DNA from: a virus
DNA: 49,092 bases
IMG/VR virus record: IMGVR_UViG_3300028025_001202
Location: 1 to 49,092 of that record
Strand: one strand, 5' to 3'
In this document: positions 17,801 to 25,852 of the stretch, piece by piece
Position numbering within the stretch: position 1 is the first letter of the stretch
Layout of the letters: every line of letters begins with the position of its first letter
Made by a program: the position numbers and the translations under genes
The notes under the pieces: model-generated
Seen by the model: only the letters and a program-made list of their open reading frames with translations
Told to the model about the DNA's origin: nothing
Database searches by the model: none

Positions 17801-18393
17801 GATTCTTTTTGATTTTCTAAAGTAGCAATCTTAGCATTGACCGATGGGTCATTAGGGTTTAATTCGATGTAAGCATTTAACTCATCGTATTGTTTTGACA
17901 ACAAATCAGCCCTCTTTTTTAAATCGACTTGTTTAATAGATAAGTCTTTTGATTTACCGCTTAAAGCTTTACCAACAAAATCAACATCTTTAGTAACACT
18001 CCCTTTAGGAGCGAAAAAAACGGGATTGGTATAATCAAATTTATTCTTCTTTTTTGATGGGTCTAATAATAGCAATCCCATGCTTTCTCCTTGTGTAGGA
18101 GATTTTAATATAGAACCCTTTTGACGAGGAGCCGTAGGTGAAGCAGACGCCCCAGAAACAGACAGAACTTCTTCTGTAGGTTGTGACGGATTTTTTTTTT
18201 TAGCTTCGCCAAAAAACTGAGTATAAAACTCTGTTTCAGGCTTGGTATATAAATCTTCAGAAACTAATAATCCATGTAATTTTTTTTGAGATTCAGGATT
18301 TGAAAACTGCTTCTCAAAATCATCAAATGATTTAGTGTAAAGATTCTCACTTACCAATAAATTATGTAATTTTTTTCTGCTAGTGTTATCCAT
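11872..18393 (-). CDS. Giant internal virion (ejection) protein, 2173 residues
   Basis: Start is the ATG at 18393 (18396 is TTG). Residues 7-62 hold two copies of a short helical motif (KKLHNLLVSENLYTK and KKLHGLLVSEDLYTK), a pattern seen at the start of large proteins from Bacteroidota elements. Two Pro/Glu/Val/Thr-rich linkers (about 680-735 and 880-930) separate mostly helical regions; a hydrophobic stretch lies near 1918-1941 (QRGIQGWLLAAAYASLGG) and the C-terminus is Lys-rich. I see no confident enzyme motif. Its size and its position after two smaller A/Q- and K-rich proteins mirror the internal core proteins of podoviruses (T7 gp14-15-16, P22 gp7-20-16) that enter the cell with DNA. 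That role is inferred. Confidence 0.75.
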   Translation of the reverse strand: MDNTSRKKLHNLLVSENLYTKSFDDFEKQFSNPESQKKLHGLLVSEDLYTKPETEFYTQFFGEAKKKNPSQPTEEVLSVSGASASPTAPRQKGSILKSPTQGESMGLLLLDPSKKKNKFDYTNPVFFAPKGSVTKDVDFVGKALSGKSKDLSIKQVDLKKRADLLSKQYDELNAYIELNPNDPSVNAKIATLENQKESLNKESETVNQDVAQLNQDVKGLNKLVTQNYAEKAKQGNWGGALWNSVVTGFEKYGQGMQRATIDAGIEILDLMGIPYASKQKESELRNKVIKESKGKLTEDQIQTKVKDLSKKEVINEFKPILKKGYEGVKSEGTTEEFIQEKKKSGDIAQAVLGVAESIPMMASGGYGRFATGAMQMYANLNEEMDNNPQTASMDENERKKITLPIAIVSGFLEDFGFRNVLGKGTPLLGRFTNMVLSQIPKNATLGAIELATKKVAESAVGKMILQGGTTAAKAYLSEFETGGLQSATEVVTKEIYDKANNIDLFENPKLLSGEFLDKVLYDAHVEGLGGLIMGGTISGAQRALSGKQMSDADFEEWRDLVLDDNHMTATLANLQVQFIEGKITEDQAKASIKELANSKKILQEIPDNLSTKGQREAFALIAQNQKVQNEIDDLSAYMANKNPQLVKNIAAEIESKQAIINKNNEQLSKIPENAVQEQTTSEVPVQPETGVSGEVAQGEPQAEPEVVTEEVKAEEVTPTEEVVTTTEEVVTPAVTIIDAVDKPKVFTLDGKRGSLYTEENGTVVFESDDRITELGNINEIQDQSLEELGLSEEAPLEITVNDDNSVTIEGNTLLNNYSDPMAAINYDENGDVVSVNLDTNNNQKRTIRGQRAQEIAYQYTLKNFEQNATEQDIDEVFGAIEQTPTTQGVTEQVTSGPTVTVTEEVQPEEVVEQVTEEPVTPTKGKKAPSAKKILGQEPGKKVPVNEVTGLKEKLRVESKAAKTGFDFAEKARKLINDYVKKNIQGALSKRDLNIVFNALGKKLDTVDARKKFIEKVNSILKGSLDKIAINELDALKATLKAEAKGAKVATKAVQTSIANAVAKIKSLQKGNKLTQAQANVLLNGLKSNLMNPAIRENFFNRVERVLDNAEYAAKVAQANDLKAKIKKAIKSDTVVDDIKIAARGLVAIRPSLVEDIDEYIDYTEQMFNAVRGVKVVKGEVLARRAAVLSEINDYVKEQKDIQDEINKNILLDQYQYLVDAKLIDDTMSLEDIQNYISSVEENVENADSTKSDIVKEYTKNAFEGFSDVVRDMMANGEIDELDADFDLINNFLNMDIEALPLDKQLAAVNALENLIVNGITTRMGAVYESYVGVTNSDKDLNAGLVAQPLIYGLLGRIPLAGKIYSSLWGRYVSKVDSLVVNMFRSTAKGIKFLRNSGFSGIVKGFVDGKSIANKFADKYSERFKGSRPNDQDFYTAYNAYERGIFADLSRTILNGTPEEIKKEFDRKMKQLRLTIEELKKTKDSLLVKKADLYDQVYQKIKDKKDIDGVKKEIDPINQTAVQEFQNEWKKYYPEFKRMAADYYGIILGEDTNYTPEMYEKLASDTSVDLLTKGSFKMDFDAIKTERVGTLQKINRIEGLPMTNNEVTRVRDYDFDSGNIKALERTIIDVRTTPFVQRYMGYINSNAFKEMIPDYNQRQMIKDRLMFNINALRERSDTSSLYETKIAAKVLSTVSRMGTKIGLGSMNAAVKQSLPMTFNTLINTIDDPQAYLNSFADYMNDDAIKALNNSGYGISLRGAESQTSIDYAENLIERNKNKNVNQLVDGASNISDFYIETFLKKPDVFVAKVSWFAYYRKKLKDLGLDTNIDWKTHEINEEAADYAEYMVQDQQNMNVSELGGKLLASKNPTTKIIRQLVFPFASYQFNLKDKNARNITILTSKNSNIEDKAVALQSLASGIAESYIFEWVQRGIQGWLLAAAYASLGGDDRDEEDKLLDEQFKDKIFYGKLFNEFALNLPEFTSDLVLLSLNSALDMIQGGTPDEQLKAKKEAEKEAEKEAAKNAESLLGKKVKGKRKPRKTLQERETAKKKERLDTPFRFYVKDPKEGESLMSLIGGVPNVAYETLYKIYQTYKDADKGYFTDKYGNKTEYTEEQKKQLKLSLIPRAITASTLGPREFLSYGTNIEKIVKNQALKNKKKAKEEKTASKSKTKVKF

Positions 18394-18403
18394 CAATTAT
18401 TAT

Positions 18404-19834
18404 TTATAATGCGTCTGCTTTACCCGCCTTCTTAGTCTTTTGTTTTGCTGCAGCCTTAGGCTTTGCAGCAGATTTTGCTGCAGGCTTACTACCAGACAAA
18501 AGTAACCAATCTTTTTCAATAATTCCGCTTTTGTTGGATGGGTGAATAGCTTTAAATGTACTCTTTAAATCAGCTACAGTGTATACAGTTTTGCCATTAG
18601 CATCAACGTATTTAACACCGCCTGGTATGGTTATAATATTTGTAATTGAATATCCTTTATTATTTAAATCATTTGCTATATCTTTTGCAGCTTCACTATC
18701 TTTACCTTTTGATTGTATATCAGTTAGGTTATTTACAGCTACCTGTCTTAGTGTAGCTCTATTTACATCGGCAACTTTAGGCTTACCACCTCCGCCACCA
18801 GTAGTCTTAATGGCATTAGGATTAGTTGTTACTGATTTCTTTTGACCTGTTTTAGCAGAAATTAATTCATTTAAACTACCCACTGCCTCCTCTTTCATCT
18901 TTTCATCAATGACAGGTGCAGGGAACCCATTAGCATCTTTTGTTATAAATATAAGTTTTGCATTAGGGTTTGCTTTTAATTTTTCTTTCTTTTCTGAGTC
19001 TGTTCTATAAAAATCGTAACCCTCTCTTTCAGAAAGCACACGTGCTACATCATAAGGTGTAGCTACATAACTAGCAATAAATGTATCTTTAGCATTCTTA
19101 TAATCAGGATTGTTTTCCATAGAGGATGTTTTGAGCAACCCTCTAGCTCCTAAATTAGATAATACATCATAAGTTGCTACCTTGAATTTATCGGCAGCTA
19201 GATCGTAGTTAACTATGTCATCTTGGAACTTATCGTATCTAGCTACAATGCCAGGAGTTGTTTCAGTTCCCTCAATAACCTCATTTGTATTTGGATCTAT
19301 CTTAGCAAACATTAATCGCTTATCTTTAATAATAGGAGATGTGTTTTCTAAATCTCCTGTTTGCAAAAATATTTCATTAAAATACCTTCCCAATGGAGAT
19401 TGTTTTTCAGCATCTGCAATTATTCTTTGTTCTGCACTAGCATAACCATCAATAGAAGACTTTAAATCGTTTACATCTTGAACTAGATTTTCTCTCTCAA
19501 TCTTAGCATCCATTTTAGATATTTGGCCCGACTTTTGTAGATTCTCTAATTCTTGTAATCTATTAGCTATTCCATCTACTGCTTTGAATTTAATCTCCTT
19601 TATAGTAGGTGCAGACACAGCTTTAAACCCAGAACGAAGAGGAGCCATAGCTTTTTCAGTTTCTGAAGCTAATAACAAATCTTGTTTCTCTTGGAGTTTT
19701 TCTTGTTGCAATAAAGCCTTTTCATCCTCAGCTCTTTTTCTTTCTTGCAAATCAATAACATTGGAAACTAATCCAGTACCGATTTTCCCAAAATCAATTG
19801 GTTGGGTTGCTACATATCCTGCGTATTCTGCCAT
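18404..19834 (-). CDS. Putative internal virion protein, 476 residues
   Basis: A soluble, mostly helical protein. The N-terminus (MAEYAGYVATQPIDFGKIG) is followed by a long charged coiled-coil-like segment (about 30-140), a Gly run at about 345-350 and a Lys/Ala-rich tail (KPAAKSAAKPKAAAKQ) suited to bind DNA or a membrane. There is no enzyme motif. It lies between the small Ala/Gln-rich protein and the giant protein, so it is the middle member of a probable three-protein ejection set comparable to T7 gp15 or P22 gp20. The assignment is positional. Confidence 0.7.
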   Translation of the reverse strand: MAEYAGYVATQPIDFGKIGTGLVSNVIDLQERKRAEDEKALLQQEKLQEKQDLLLASETEKAMAPLRSGFKAVSAPTIKEIKFKAVDGIANRLQELENLQKSGQISKMDAKIERENLVQDVNDLKSSIDGYASAEQRIIADAEKQSPLGRYFNEIFLQTGDLENTSPIIKDKRLMFAKIDPNTNEVIEGTETTPGIVARYDKFQDDIVNYDLAADKFKVATYDVLSNLGARGLLKTSSMENNPDYKNAKDTFIASYVATPYDVARVLSEREGYDFYRTDSEKKEKLKANPNAKLIFITKDANGFPAPVIDEKMKEEAVGSLNELISAKTGQKKSVTTNPNAIKTTGGGGGKPKVADVNRATLRQVAVNNLTDIQSKGKDSEAAKDIANDLNNKGYSITNIITIPGGVKYVDANGKTVYTVADLKSTFKAIHPSNKSGIIEKDWLLLSGSKPAAKSAAKPKAAAKQKTKKAGKADAL

Positions 19835-19836
19835 AA

Positions 19837-20529
19837 TTATTGTCCTATTTTAGAGTATGGATTAGCATAGTACCCTGTTATACCACTAGGCATATTAAAA
19901 TTCATGGGAGTTGTATTCAATTGGTTTGAATAATCTTTTACCGATTGGCCAAAAGCTGTATCCCCCAAAGTACCTTTGTTACCATAAATGTCTTTATATG
20001 ATGCCAATGTTGCAATATCAGAAGCACCTTGTGCTAAACCGCCAACCCCAGCAGCAATATTACTAGCTCCTTCAGCAGCGGCAATCTGAGCCCCTTGAAT
20101 TCTACTTTGTGCTAATGATGCTTCTCTGTTAGCTCTATTAGCTTCAATTTGCTGTGCATTTTGAGCTCTAGCTATATCACGTGCATATTGGGCTTCTTGT
20201 GCTTGTGCAGCTAATTGTAAATCTTGAGCTTGCGCTTGTTGATTTGCTGCAGTCAATCCTCCAAGAACAGTAGCTGCGCCACCCTCTTGTAATGCTTGTA
20301 TATTACTAGCTTGTCTTGCTTGCATATTTTGTTGAGCCAACTCAAGCCCTAATGTAGGAACTTGAATATCCGCAAATTTATTAGCTTCATTAATGGCTGC
20401 AAATTGTTGGGCAGCCTTACTAGCCGCATTACTAGCATCTGTTCTTGCTTTTTGCCCTTGGTATATCTGGTAGCCAGAACCTAAGGCAGATATTCCTAAA
20501 CCTATAGCGGCAGCTGTTCCTATTCCCAT
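19837..20529 (-). CDS. Putative ejection protein, Ala/Gln-rich
   Basis: 230 residues. A short hydrophobic Gly/Ala segment at the N-terminus (GTAAAIGLGISALGSGYQIY) is followed by a long Ala/Gln/Arg-rich helix (about 25-160), a Gly-rich stretch and an Asn/Pro-rich tail. This composition is typical of the smallest internal virion protein of podoviruses (T7 gp14 or P22 gp7 type), which inserts into the cell envelope at DNA entry. It is the first of three such genes in the direction of transcription. No direct motif proves it. Confidence 0.7.
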   Translation of the reverse strand: MGIGTAAAIGLGISALGSGYQIYQGQKARTDASNAASKAAQQFAAINEANKFADIQVPTLGLELAQQNMQARQASNIQALQEGGAATVLGGLTAANQQAQAQDLQLAAQAQEAQYARDIARAQNAQQIEANRANREASLAQSRIQGAQIAAAEGASNIAAGVGGLAQGASDIATLASYKDIYGNKGTLGDTAFGQSVKDYSNQLNTTPMNFNMPSGITGYYANPYSKIGQ

Positions 20530-20530
20530 G

Positions 20531-20938
20531 TTATAATAATTTTATCATTTCGGTACATCCTTCTTGCGTTTTAATAAATCCGCAATTTTCGTATTTATCT
20601 ATTAAGCTCTTATTGCGTAAAACAGTCCAAACAGCTTTGTGTCCTGAGTTTTTACACACAACAGAAATAGATTCAATTAAAAATTCAATTGCTTCTTTTC
20701 TGTCTTCTTCTTTATATTCAAAATTGGATACAATAAACTCACAAAAAGCAATACCTGAATTGGTTAAATAAGCAAAACCTGCGCAAATATTTATGTCTCC
20801 TTTTGAAACCATAAAACCACCTACTCCATTATTCGGTAGCATTTCTTTTGCCGGTGCTTCCCATCTCCAATCTTTCCACCACTTAACCAATGTTTCATCG
20901 TAGTCACTTTCGTTTAGTAACCTTATATTAAATTCCAT
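20531..20938 (-). CDS. GNAT-like acetyltransferase
   Basis: 135 residues. It starts with a typical GNAT strand-helix opening (FNIRLLNESDYDETLVKWWKDW), has a central strand segment around IAFCEFIVS, a helix at EAIEFLIESIS, and the C-terminal NKSLIDKYENCGF, which resembles motif B of GNAT enzymes. The usual Q/RxxGxG/A acetyl-CoA loop is not clear, so it may be degenerate. Phages of Bacteroidota often carry such a gene beside the ejection proteins; its target is unknown. It lies one base after the next gene's start codon, within the tail/ejection operon. Confidence 0.65.
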   Translation of the reverse strand: MEFNIRLLNESDYDETLVKWWKDWRWEAPAKEMLPNNGVGGFMVSKGDINICAGFAYLTNSGIAFCEFIVSNFEYKEEDRKEAIEFLIESISVVCKNSGHKAVWTVLRNKSLIDKYENCGFIKTQEGCTEMIKLL

Positions 20939-20959
20939 TCTACAAATATAATTAAATTA

Positions 20960-21688
20960 TCAAGGATAACTCTTAAATACATCAGAAGTTACCATATACA
21001 TTTCAGTGTAATCTGTATCGTTATTTGTAAACTCTACGCTTAAGTAAGTGCCTCTTGTTGGGCTAGATTCTGCCACAGGACTTTTCTCATAAAGAATAAA
21101 ACTACCATTTGTCGGTGCAGTGCCAGTCACACTCACGGTTACTGTAGTTGCGGTATGCGCAGTAATTGGCCCAATGCGTGTAAGTACGCCTGCGTTTACC
21201 CAATAAAGAATATCTCCTGTGCTAATTATATCGCCTATATTAAACGTAAATGTTAATAGACCTGCCGCATAAGTAGTTACATTGCCTATACCTTGAACAG
21301 ATGTCATAGATACATCATTGGCAGATAATTCAGTTCTTCTAATATAACCATACCACGTCCCTTCTTTTAAGTCATACCAATCAGCATCAATGTAACCTTC
21401 TCCTTGATCAGATAAAATATCTGTTTCCCAAGCAGTAGTTGAATTAGTGGCTATAGTTTTAAATGACTTTGTCTGAGACGGTTCAGTATTAAAAATGGTA
21501 GTTATTTTAGATGGGTATAAAACGCCATAATAACTATTTCTAGTTATATTGGAATTATGCTTATATAAATTACCATTCTTAAATGTGTACAAATAATTAT
21601 TCATAGACACCATCCACTCAGGTAAATATGAGTGGTATGATGTCCATCCTGATAATCTCGGAGAATATGTTATTGTATAGTTAGCCAT
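20960..21688 (-). CDS. Tail structural protein following the stabilisation protein
   Basis: 242 residues, beta-rich and low in charge. It begins MANYTITYSPRLSGWTSYHS and has PEWMVSMNNYLYTFKNGNLY, a pattern I associate with a virion protein that sits after the P22 gp10-like gene in crAss-like and related phages. The second half is Thr/Gly-rich (GIGNVTTYAAGLLTFTFNIG). It is 27 bases downstream of the stabilisation gene. It probably sits in the tail hub. The exact role is not known. Confidence 0.7.
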   Translation of the reverse strand: MANYTITYSPRLSGWTSYHSYLPEWMVSMNNYLYTFKNGNLYKHNSNITRNSYYGVLYPSKITTIFNTEPSQTKSFKTIATNSTTAWETDILSDQGEGYIDADWYDLKEGTWYGYIRRTELSANDVSMTSVQGIGNVTTYAAGLLTFTFNIGDIISTGDILYWVNAGVLTRIGPITAHTATTVTVSVTGTAPTNGSFILYEKSPVAESSPTRGTYLSVEFTNNDTDYTEMYMVTSDVFKSYP

Positions 21689-21715
21689 ATGCTTACAAAT
21701 TTACTTATTTTAATA

Positions 21716-24700
21716 TTACGGACAACTATAGAACGGTGTAATTTGAATTGAGCCATTGTATGCAGGTGGAGGTGTGCTTTGTGTAAGCGTAGCTCCTGTG
21801 TAAGTGTAGAATACAGGGGTCATACTAGGCAATACATATCTTCTTCCTACAGAAACTGGTACTATCGTAGTGTATGCAATACCAACACCAGGGGAACACT
21901 CAGACAACTCATAGTAAGTTGTCAATGTAGGACATCCTGTTAAACCTGTATCTGTAATTGATATTAATGTTCCACCAGGGCTTGATCCCAATACGCTAGT
22001 TATAGAGTAAGTAGACCCACCTGATTCAACTCTATCATTAACAGAGAATGTGCCTATCGCATATGCCTGAGAGTTAGCTGTAGATCCGTCAGAACACTTG
22101 TATAATGCATACCAATCAAAAGTTGGAGTAGGGCATCCCTCTTCTCCTGTTGTAGTAATAGGTATTAATTCGCCCTCAGGCTCAGTGTTTAGAATATCTG
22201 TAATAGTATACGTATCACCATCAGAAGTAACACGCTCATTTAAATCAAATGATCCTTCTGCGTATTGTTCAGAAAATATAGTATTTAATGTCTCACAATT
22301 CAATAACTCATACCAGTCATAAACAACTGGCTTTGTAGCTTGTGTAACTGCTATAGTAATGTCATCTGTACATCCTGATACAGTGATATTTAAACTTCTT
22401 GGAGCTCCTAAGTTTTCTAAAACCTCAACATATATCAGTTGGTTATTTGACCCAAATCTATCACTAATCGTCAACCATCCGTTAGTAGGCACCGTTATTA
22501 CCCAATCTGTATTTGACTCAATATAGAATGATTTCTTTTGCACTGTGCCATTGAAAGATAAACTAGTAGGCGTTACTGAGATATAACAAGTTTCAATCTT
22601 TCTATCGTTATCTACAGCTAAAACATAATGCTCGAAGTATGGATCAAACATACCTAGTTTTACTGTATTGGTATCTAGGTTCGCCTTAAACCAGTTTTTC
22701 ATGCCTTGAGATGATATCTCAAATAACCCATTAGGTTGTAATGCCATTACAGCACCACGTCTAGCATCTGTGAAGAATAAATCATTCCCCCATTTAGTAA
22801 AACTCTCTGGGTTTAAACTAATTCCATACTCACCTTCGTAAGAAATCTGAGTACCCAATACCTCAGGAATGGATGCAACAACGCCTCCACCTGTAGAGTC
22901 ACTCAATAAATTCTTACCATAAAGAACCTTAGATACTTTACTTTCTTGTAATACAATTAAATCTGTATCACGAGAGAATAATTTTTGAATAGACCCAAAG
23001 AATCTATCTAAATACTTAAAGTTACCAAGTGATAAGTTAAACTCATTTAACCTATTAATTGCAGTTGTTTCAGTATAAATACCACTATATGTTAGTGCTT
23101 GAACAACTGTTTGTTGTTCGTATCCTTCAATAGTTGAATTAGCACGTGGACTAAATTGCATTGTTGCAGAATTAAAGTCATCTCTAATTCTAAAACTTTC
23201 TACTCCATTACCAAATGAGAATGCGTTAAAATCGGAATTAAAGTTAAACGTGTTTAAACTTATTATCGCCGGAGCACCCAATGCAATATTCTGATTGTCA
23301 ACATTTCCATAGTGATTGCCATCGATAATAGGATACGTTTGTGAAAGCTCATAATATATATCTTGGTTGGTGTCTAATGGAACTGTTTCAAACAAAGATG
23401 GGAACTCAGACTGCTGTAATGAAAACTGTGTATCAATAGCAGGTTCAACTCCCCCCTGGAATGAATAAAAATACATGTACACAGGGTACGTCAAAGTGCT
23501 TGGAGCAATAGTTGACCCTTGTGATATAAGACCTGGTCTACCAGTAGAAACTAATACCCCACGTCTAAAGCAAACATTCTTAGGCCCAATACTTTGATCT
23601 GATTCATCTAAAGCAATCCATTTCTGATATGCTCCATCTTCAATAAACCACTCCTCAATATTTACGTAATCTTTTGTTGATATAAATGTTTGAGTAATCC
23701 ATTGGTCAGTACCGTTAGTCTCCTTGTATTTAAACGTCAATATAGCACCTGCATTAACAGGTCTATCTTGATTATCACCCGGTGATGGACTCCATCCATC
23801 TAAAGTAAAAAATACGCCCGGTACAGGAGTGCTATGGTCAATAAGCCCACCAAATATATTTAAACATACATCTTCTAAATTACCTCTACAATTAACAACC
23901 CAATAGTCCTTTGTTCTGTGGCCTGTGTTTGACAAGAATCTAATAGAACAAGTACTACCTGAATAAGTTAGTGTTTGGTCAGCAGCTGAGTTAATTGTAA
24001 TTCCACTAGCAACTAATACTTTGTAGTTGCCATCATATGAAACATAATACTTAAATGTATCAGCTACACCTGATGTAGAGTCAATCTCAACATAGAACCT
24101 AGCATCATTTGCTCCTGTGTAAGCATTGCTTGCACCTACTATCATATCGTTGATGCCAACACCATAAAAAATAGCGTTCTCAGCAACATTAAATCTATCC
24201 GTAACTAGTGTGCTAGGTGGATCTTCTCCACCTCCAACATTGTAGTCGTAGAAATATGTAAGAGGAGGCAATACAGATGACTCTATCTTAATTCTAAAGT
24301 ATACACCAGCAGGCTGATTAGAATCAGCACTGTTTAAGAAGTTTGCATTCTTAGATTGGATATCTAATATCTTATACTGAATATTAGTATTATTTGTTGC
24401 ACTCTTAAGATATACGTAAGAGCCAACAGATATTTTATCTTGGTCTGCTTGGTTAATTAAAAACCACTTGAATTGCCCGTCTTCAAAATAAGTCAATGGG
24501 AATACGTTATAGTATTCTTGCTTATCTTGCTTAATTACAAATCTATAATGAGTCGCAAAAGAAGGTGGCTCATAAGTACCATCAATAGTTACACGGATAT
24601 TATTTCCGGTGATAGCATTTGATGCAGGAATATAAATTGTGTTAGTATTCTCTGTTGGTGTAATTACAGTAGTCATTCTACCATAATCATCTAAATATAC

Positions 24701-25852
24701 AATACCTATTTCGTAATCTCTATTACTCTTAAATGTAGGAGTAGGAGTGCCGCTTAAAATAGATTGCGTTACTAATGATAATGAGAAAGCTGGGTTAATT
24801 GGCTCCTTATTTTCCTTTAATAAATTAAAGAACTGAGTATAGTTGCCATACACCAATCTACTACCAATTAATTCTTGAGACTTCGCCTTAATTGGCACGT
24901 TGTCAAAAAGTCTATTTAATTGCTCAGCAGGAAGTAACGTGAATACTTTATTGTTTTTGAACTTAAAAGAATACTCTGTATTGTCGTTATAATTATTTAG
25001 CTCTTTAACTAAGCTATCAATTATGTATGTGTTAGTACTTTGAGTGTCTCTAAATACTAATTGGATTTCTTTTACGTTCTTTGACCCAGAGTTAAAAGTT
25101 ATATCTGCTGTGTTAAAGTTATTAACCATAGATATGTTTTCTGACACTCCATAATCGTAAGCATATTCTTTTGGGAAGAATGCTACAGGTGAAAATGGAG
25201 ACAATGCGCTGTACTCATTATCTAAATACTTGTAGCGATAAGAAAAGTAAAGAAACTTATTCTCTAAATTATTAGCTTCTCCTTCTGAATATAAATTAAT
25301 TGCAGGAGCCTCTAATGGAGGGGCTAAGATAACATTTATGTCAGCTTCAGTAAACCCATCTACTGCATAATTCTTTGCACGATCAACATTAATCCTACGT
25401 GGAGGATTTAGGTTGTCAGTCCAAAAAAGAAGTCCGTTGATATAGTTGATGCCTGTAACGAAATACGCCTTGTCAAAGCCAAGCAATGAAGTCGTAGTGG
25501 GTGTTAACTTAGTAGCCCGAAGTACAGGAGTTGTTATATCTAACGTTTCGTTATACTCATACACCGCATCTAATGTGTCAGATGCCACCAACCAATAAAT
25601 AGAATTGTTAGCCTCAACAGCCAGCGAGCCAATGCAAGTAGCATTAGTTAACTCCAAGTCTTCGCCTTTTAAAATATTACCCAAATAGTTTTGGGCTACA
25701 CCATTACGACTGCCATCCTCCTCAACAAATGCACCATCAGAGTCGCCTACAATAATATTAAGCGCATCTCGATATGCCCCATCAGGTAAGAAGTGTGGGT
25801 CGAGGTCCTTATTCATAACCCCTGAAAGGAAATTTCTTTGAAGTTCTATCAT
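21716..25852 (-). CDS. P22 gp10-like stabilisation protein with BACON and repeat modules
   Basis: 1378 residues. The N-terminus (LSGVMNKDLDPHFLPDGAYR, then DALNIIV) is the signature of the P22 gp10-like tail stabilisation family found in crAss-like phages; it closes the neck after DNA packaging. About residues 1090-1170 form a BACON domain (TSLSFNGT, ESNTDWVI, GWLTIS, RSLNITVSGC), a Bacteroidota carbohydrate-binding or mucin-binding fold also seen in crAss-like phages. Then come two tandem modules of about 65 residues (starting YDWYELLNC and FDWYALYKC) and a third (YYELSEC) that is shared with the small protein at 39990-40424. The C-terminal extension is likely surface-exposed and used in adsorption. 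Confidence 0.8.
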   Translation of the reverse strand: MIELQRNFLSGVMNKDLDPHFLPDGAYRDALNIIVGDSDGAFVEEDGSRNGVAQNYLGNILKGEDLELTNATCIGSLAVEANNSIYWLVASDTLDAVYEYNETLDITTPVLRATKLTPTTTSLLGFDKAYFVTGINYINGLLFWTDNLNPPRRINVDRAKNYAVDGFTEADINVILAPPLEAPAINLYSEGEANNLENKFLYFSYRYKYLDNEYSALSPFSPVAFFPKEYAYDYGVSENISMVNNFNTADITFNSGSKNVKEIQLVFRDTQSTNTYIIDSLVKELNNYNDNTEYSFKFKNNKVFTLLPAEQLNRLFDNVPIKAKSQELIGSRLVYGNYTQFFNLLKENKEPINPAFSLSLVTQSILSGTPTPTFKSNRDYEIGIVYLDDYGRMTTVITPTENTNTIYIPASNAITGNNIRVTIDGTYEPPSFATHYRFVIKQDKQEYYNVFPLTYFEDGQFKWFLINQADQDKISVGSYVYLKSATNNTNIQYKILDIQSKNANFLNSADSNQPAGVYFRIKIESSVLPPLTYFYDYNVGGGEDPPSTLVTDRFNVAENAIFYGVGINDMIVGASNAYTGANDARFYVEIDSTSGVADTFKYYVSYDGNYKVLVASGITINSAADQTLTYSGSTCSIRFLSNTGHRTKDYWVVNCRGNLEDVCLNIFGGLIDHSTPVPGVFFTLDGWSPSPGDNQDRPVNAGAILTFKYKETNGTDQWITQTFISTKDYVNIEEWFIEDGAYQKWIALDESDQSIGPKNVCFRRGVLVSTGRPGLISQGSTIAPSTLTYPVYMYFYSFQGGVEPAIDTQFSLQQSEFPSLFETVPLDTNQDIYYELSQTYPIIDGNHYGNVDNQNIALGAPAIISLNTFNFNSDFNAFSFGNGVESFRIRDDFNSATMQFSPRANSTIEGYEQQTVVQALTYSGIYTETTAINRLNEFNLSLGNFKYLDRFFGSIQKLFSRDTDLIVLQESKVSKVLYGKNLLSDSTGGGVVASIPEVLGTQISYEGEYGISLNPESFTKWGNDLFFTDARRGAVMALQPNGLFEISSQGMKNWFKANLDTNTVKLGMFDPYFEHYVLAVDNDRKIETCYISVTPTSLSFNGTVQKKSFYIESNTDWVITVPTNGWLTISDRFGSNNQLIYVEVLENLGAPRSLNITVSGCTDDITIAVTQATKPVVYDWYELLNCETLNTIFSEQYAEGSFDLNERVTSDGDTYTITDILNTEPEGELIPITTTGEEGCPTPTFDWYALYKCSDGSTANSQAYAIGTFSVNDRVESGGSTYSITSVLGSSPGGTLISITDTGLTGCPTLTTYYELSECSPGVGIAYTTIVPVSVGRRYVLPSMTPVFYTYTGATLTQSTPPPAYNGSIQITPFYSCP

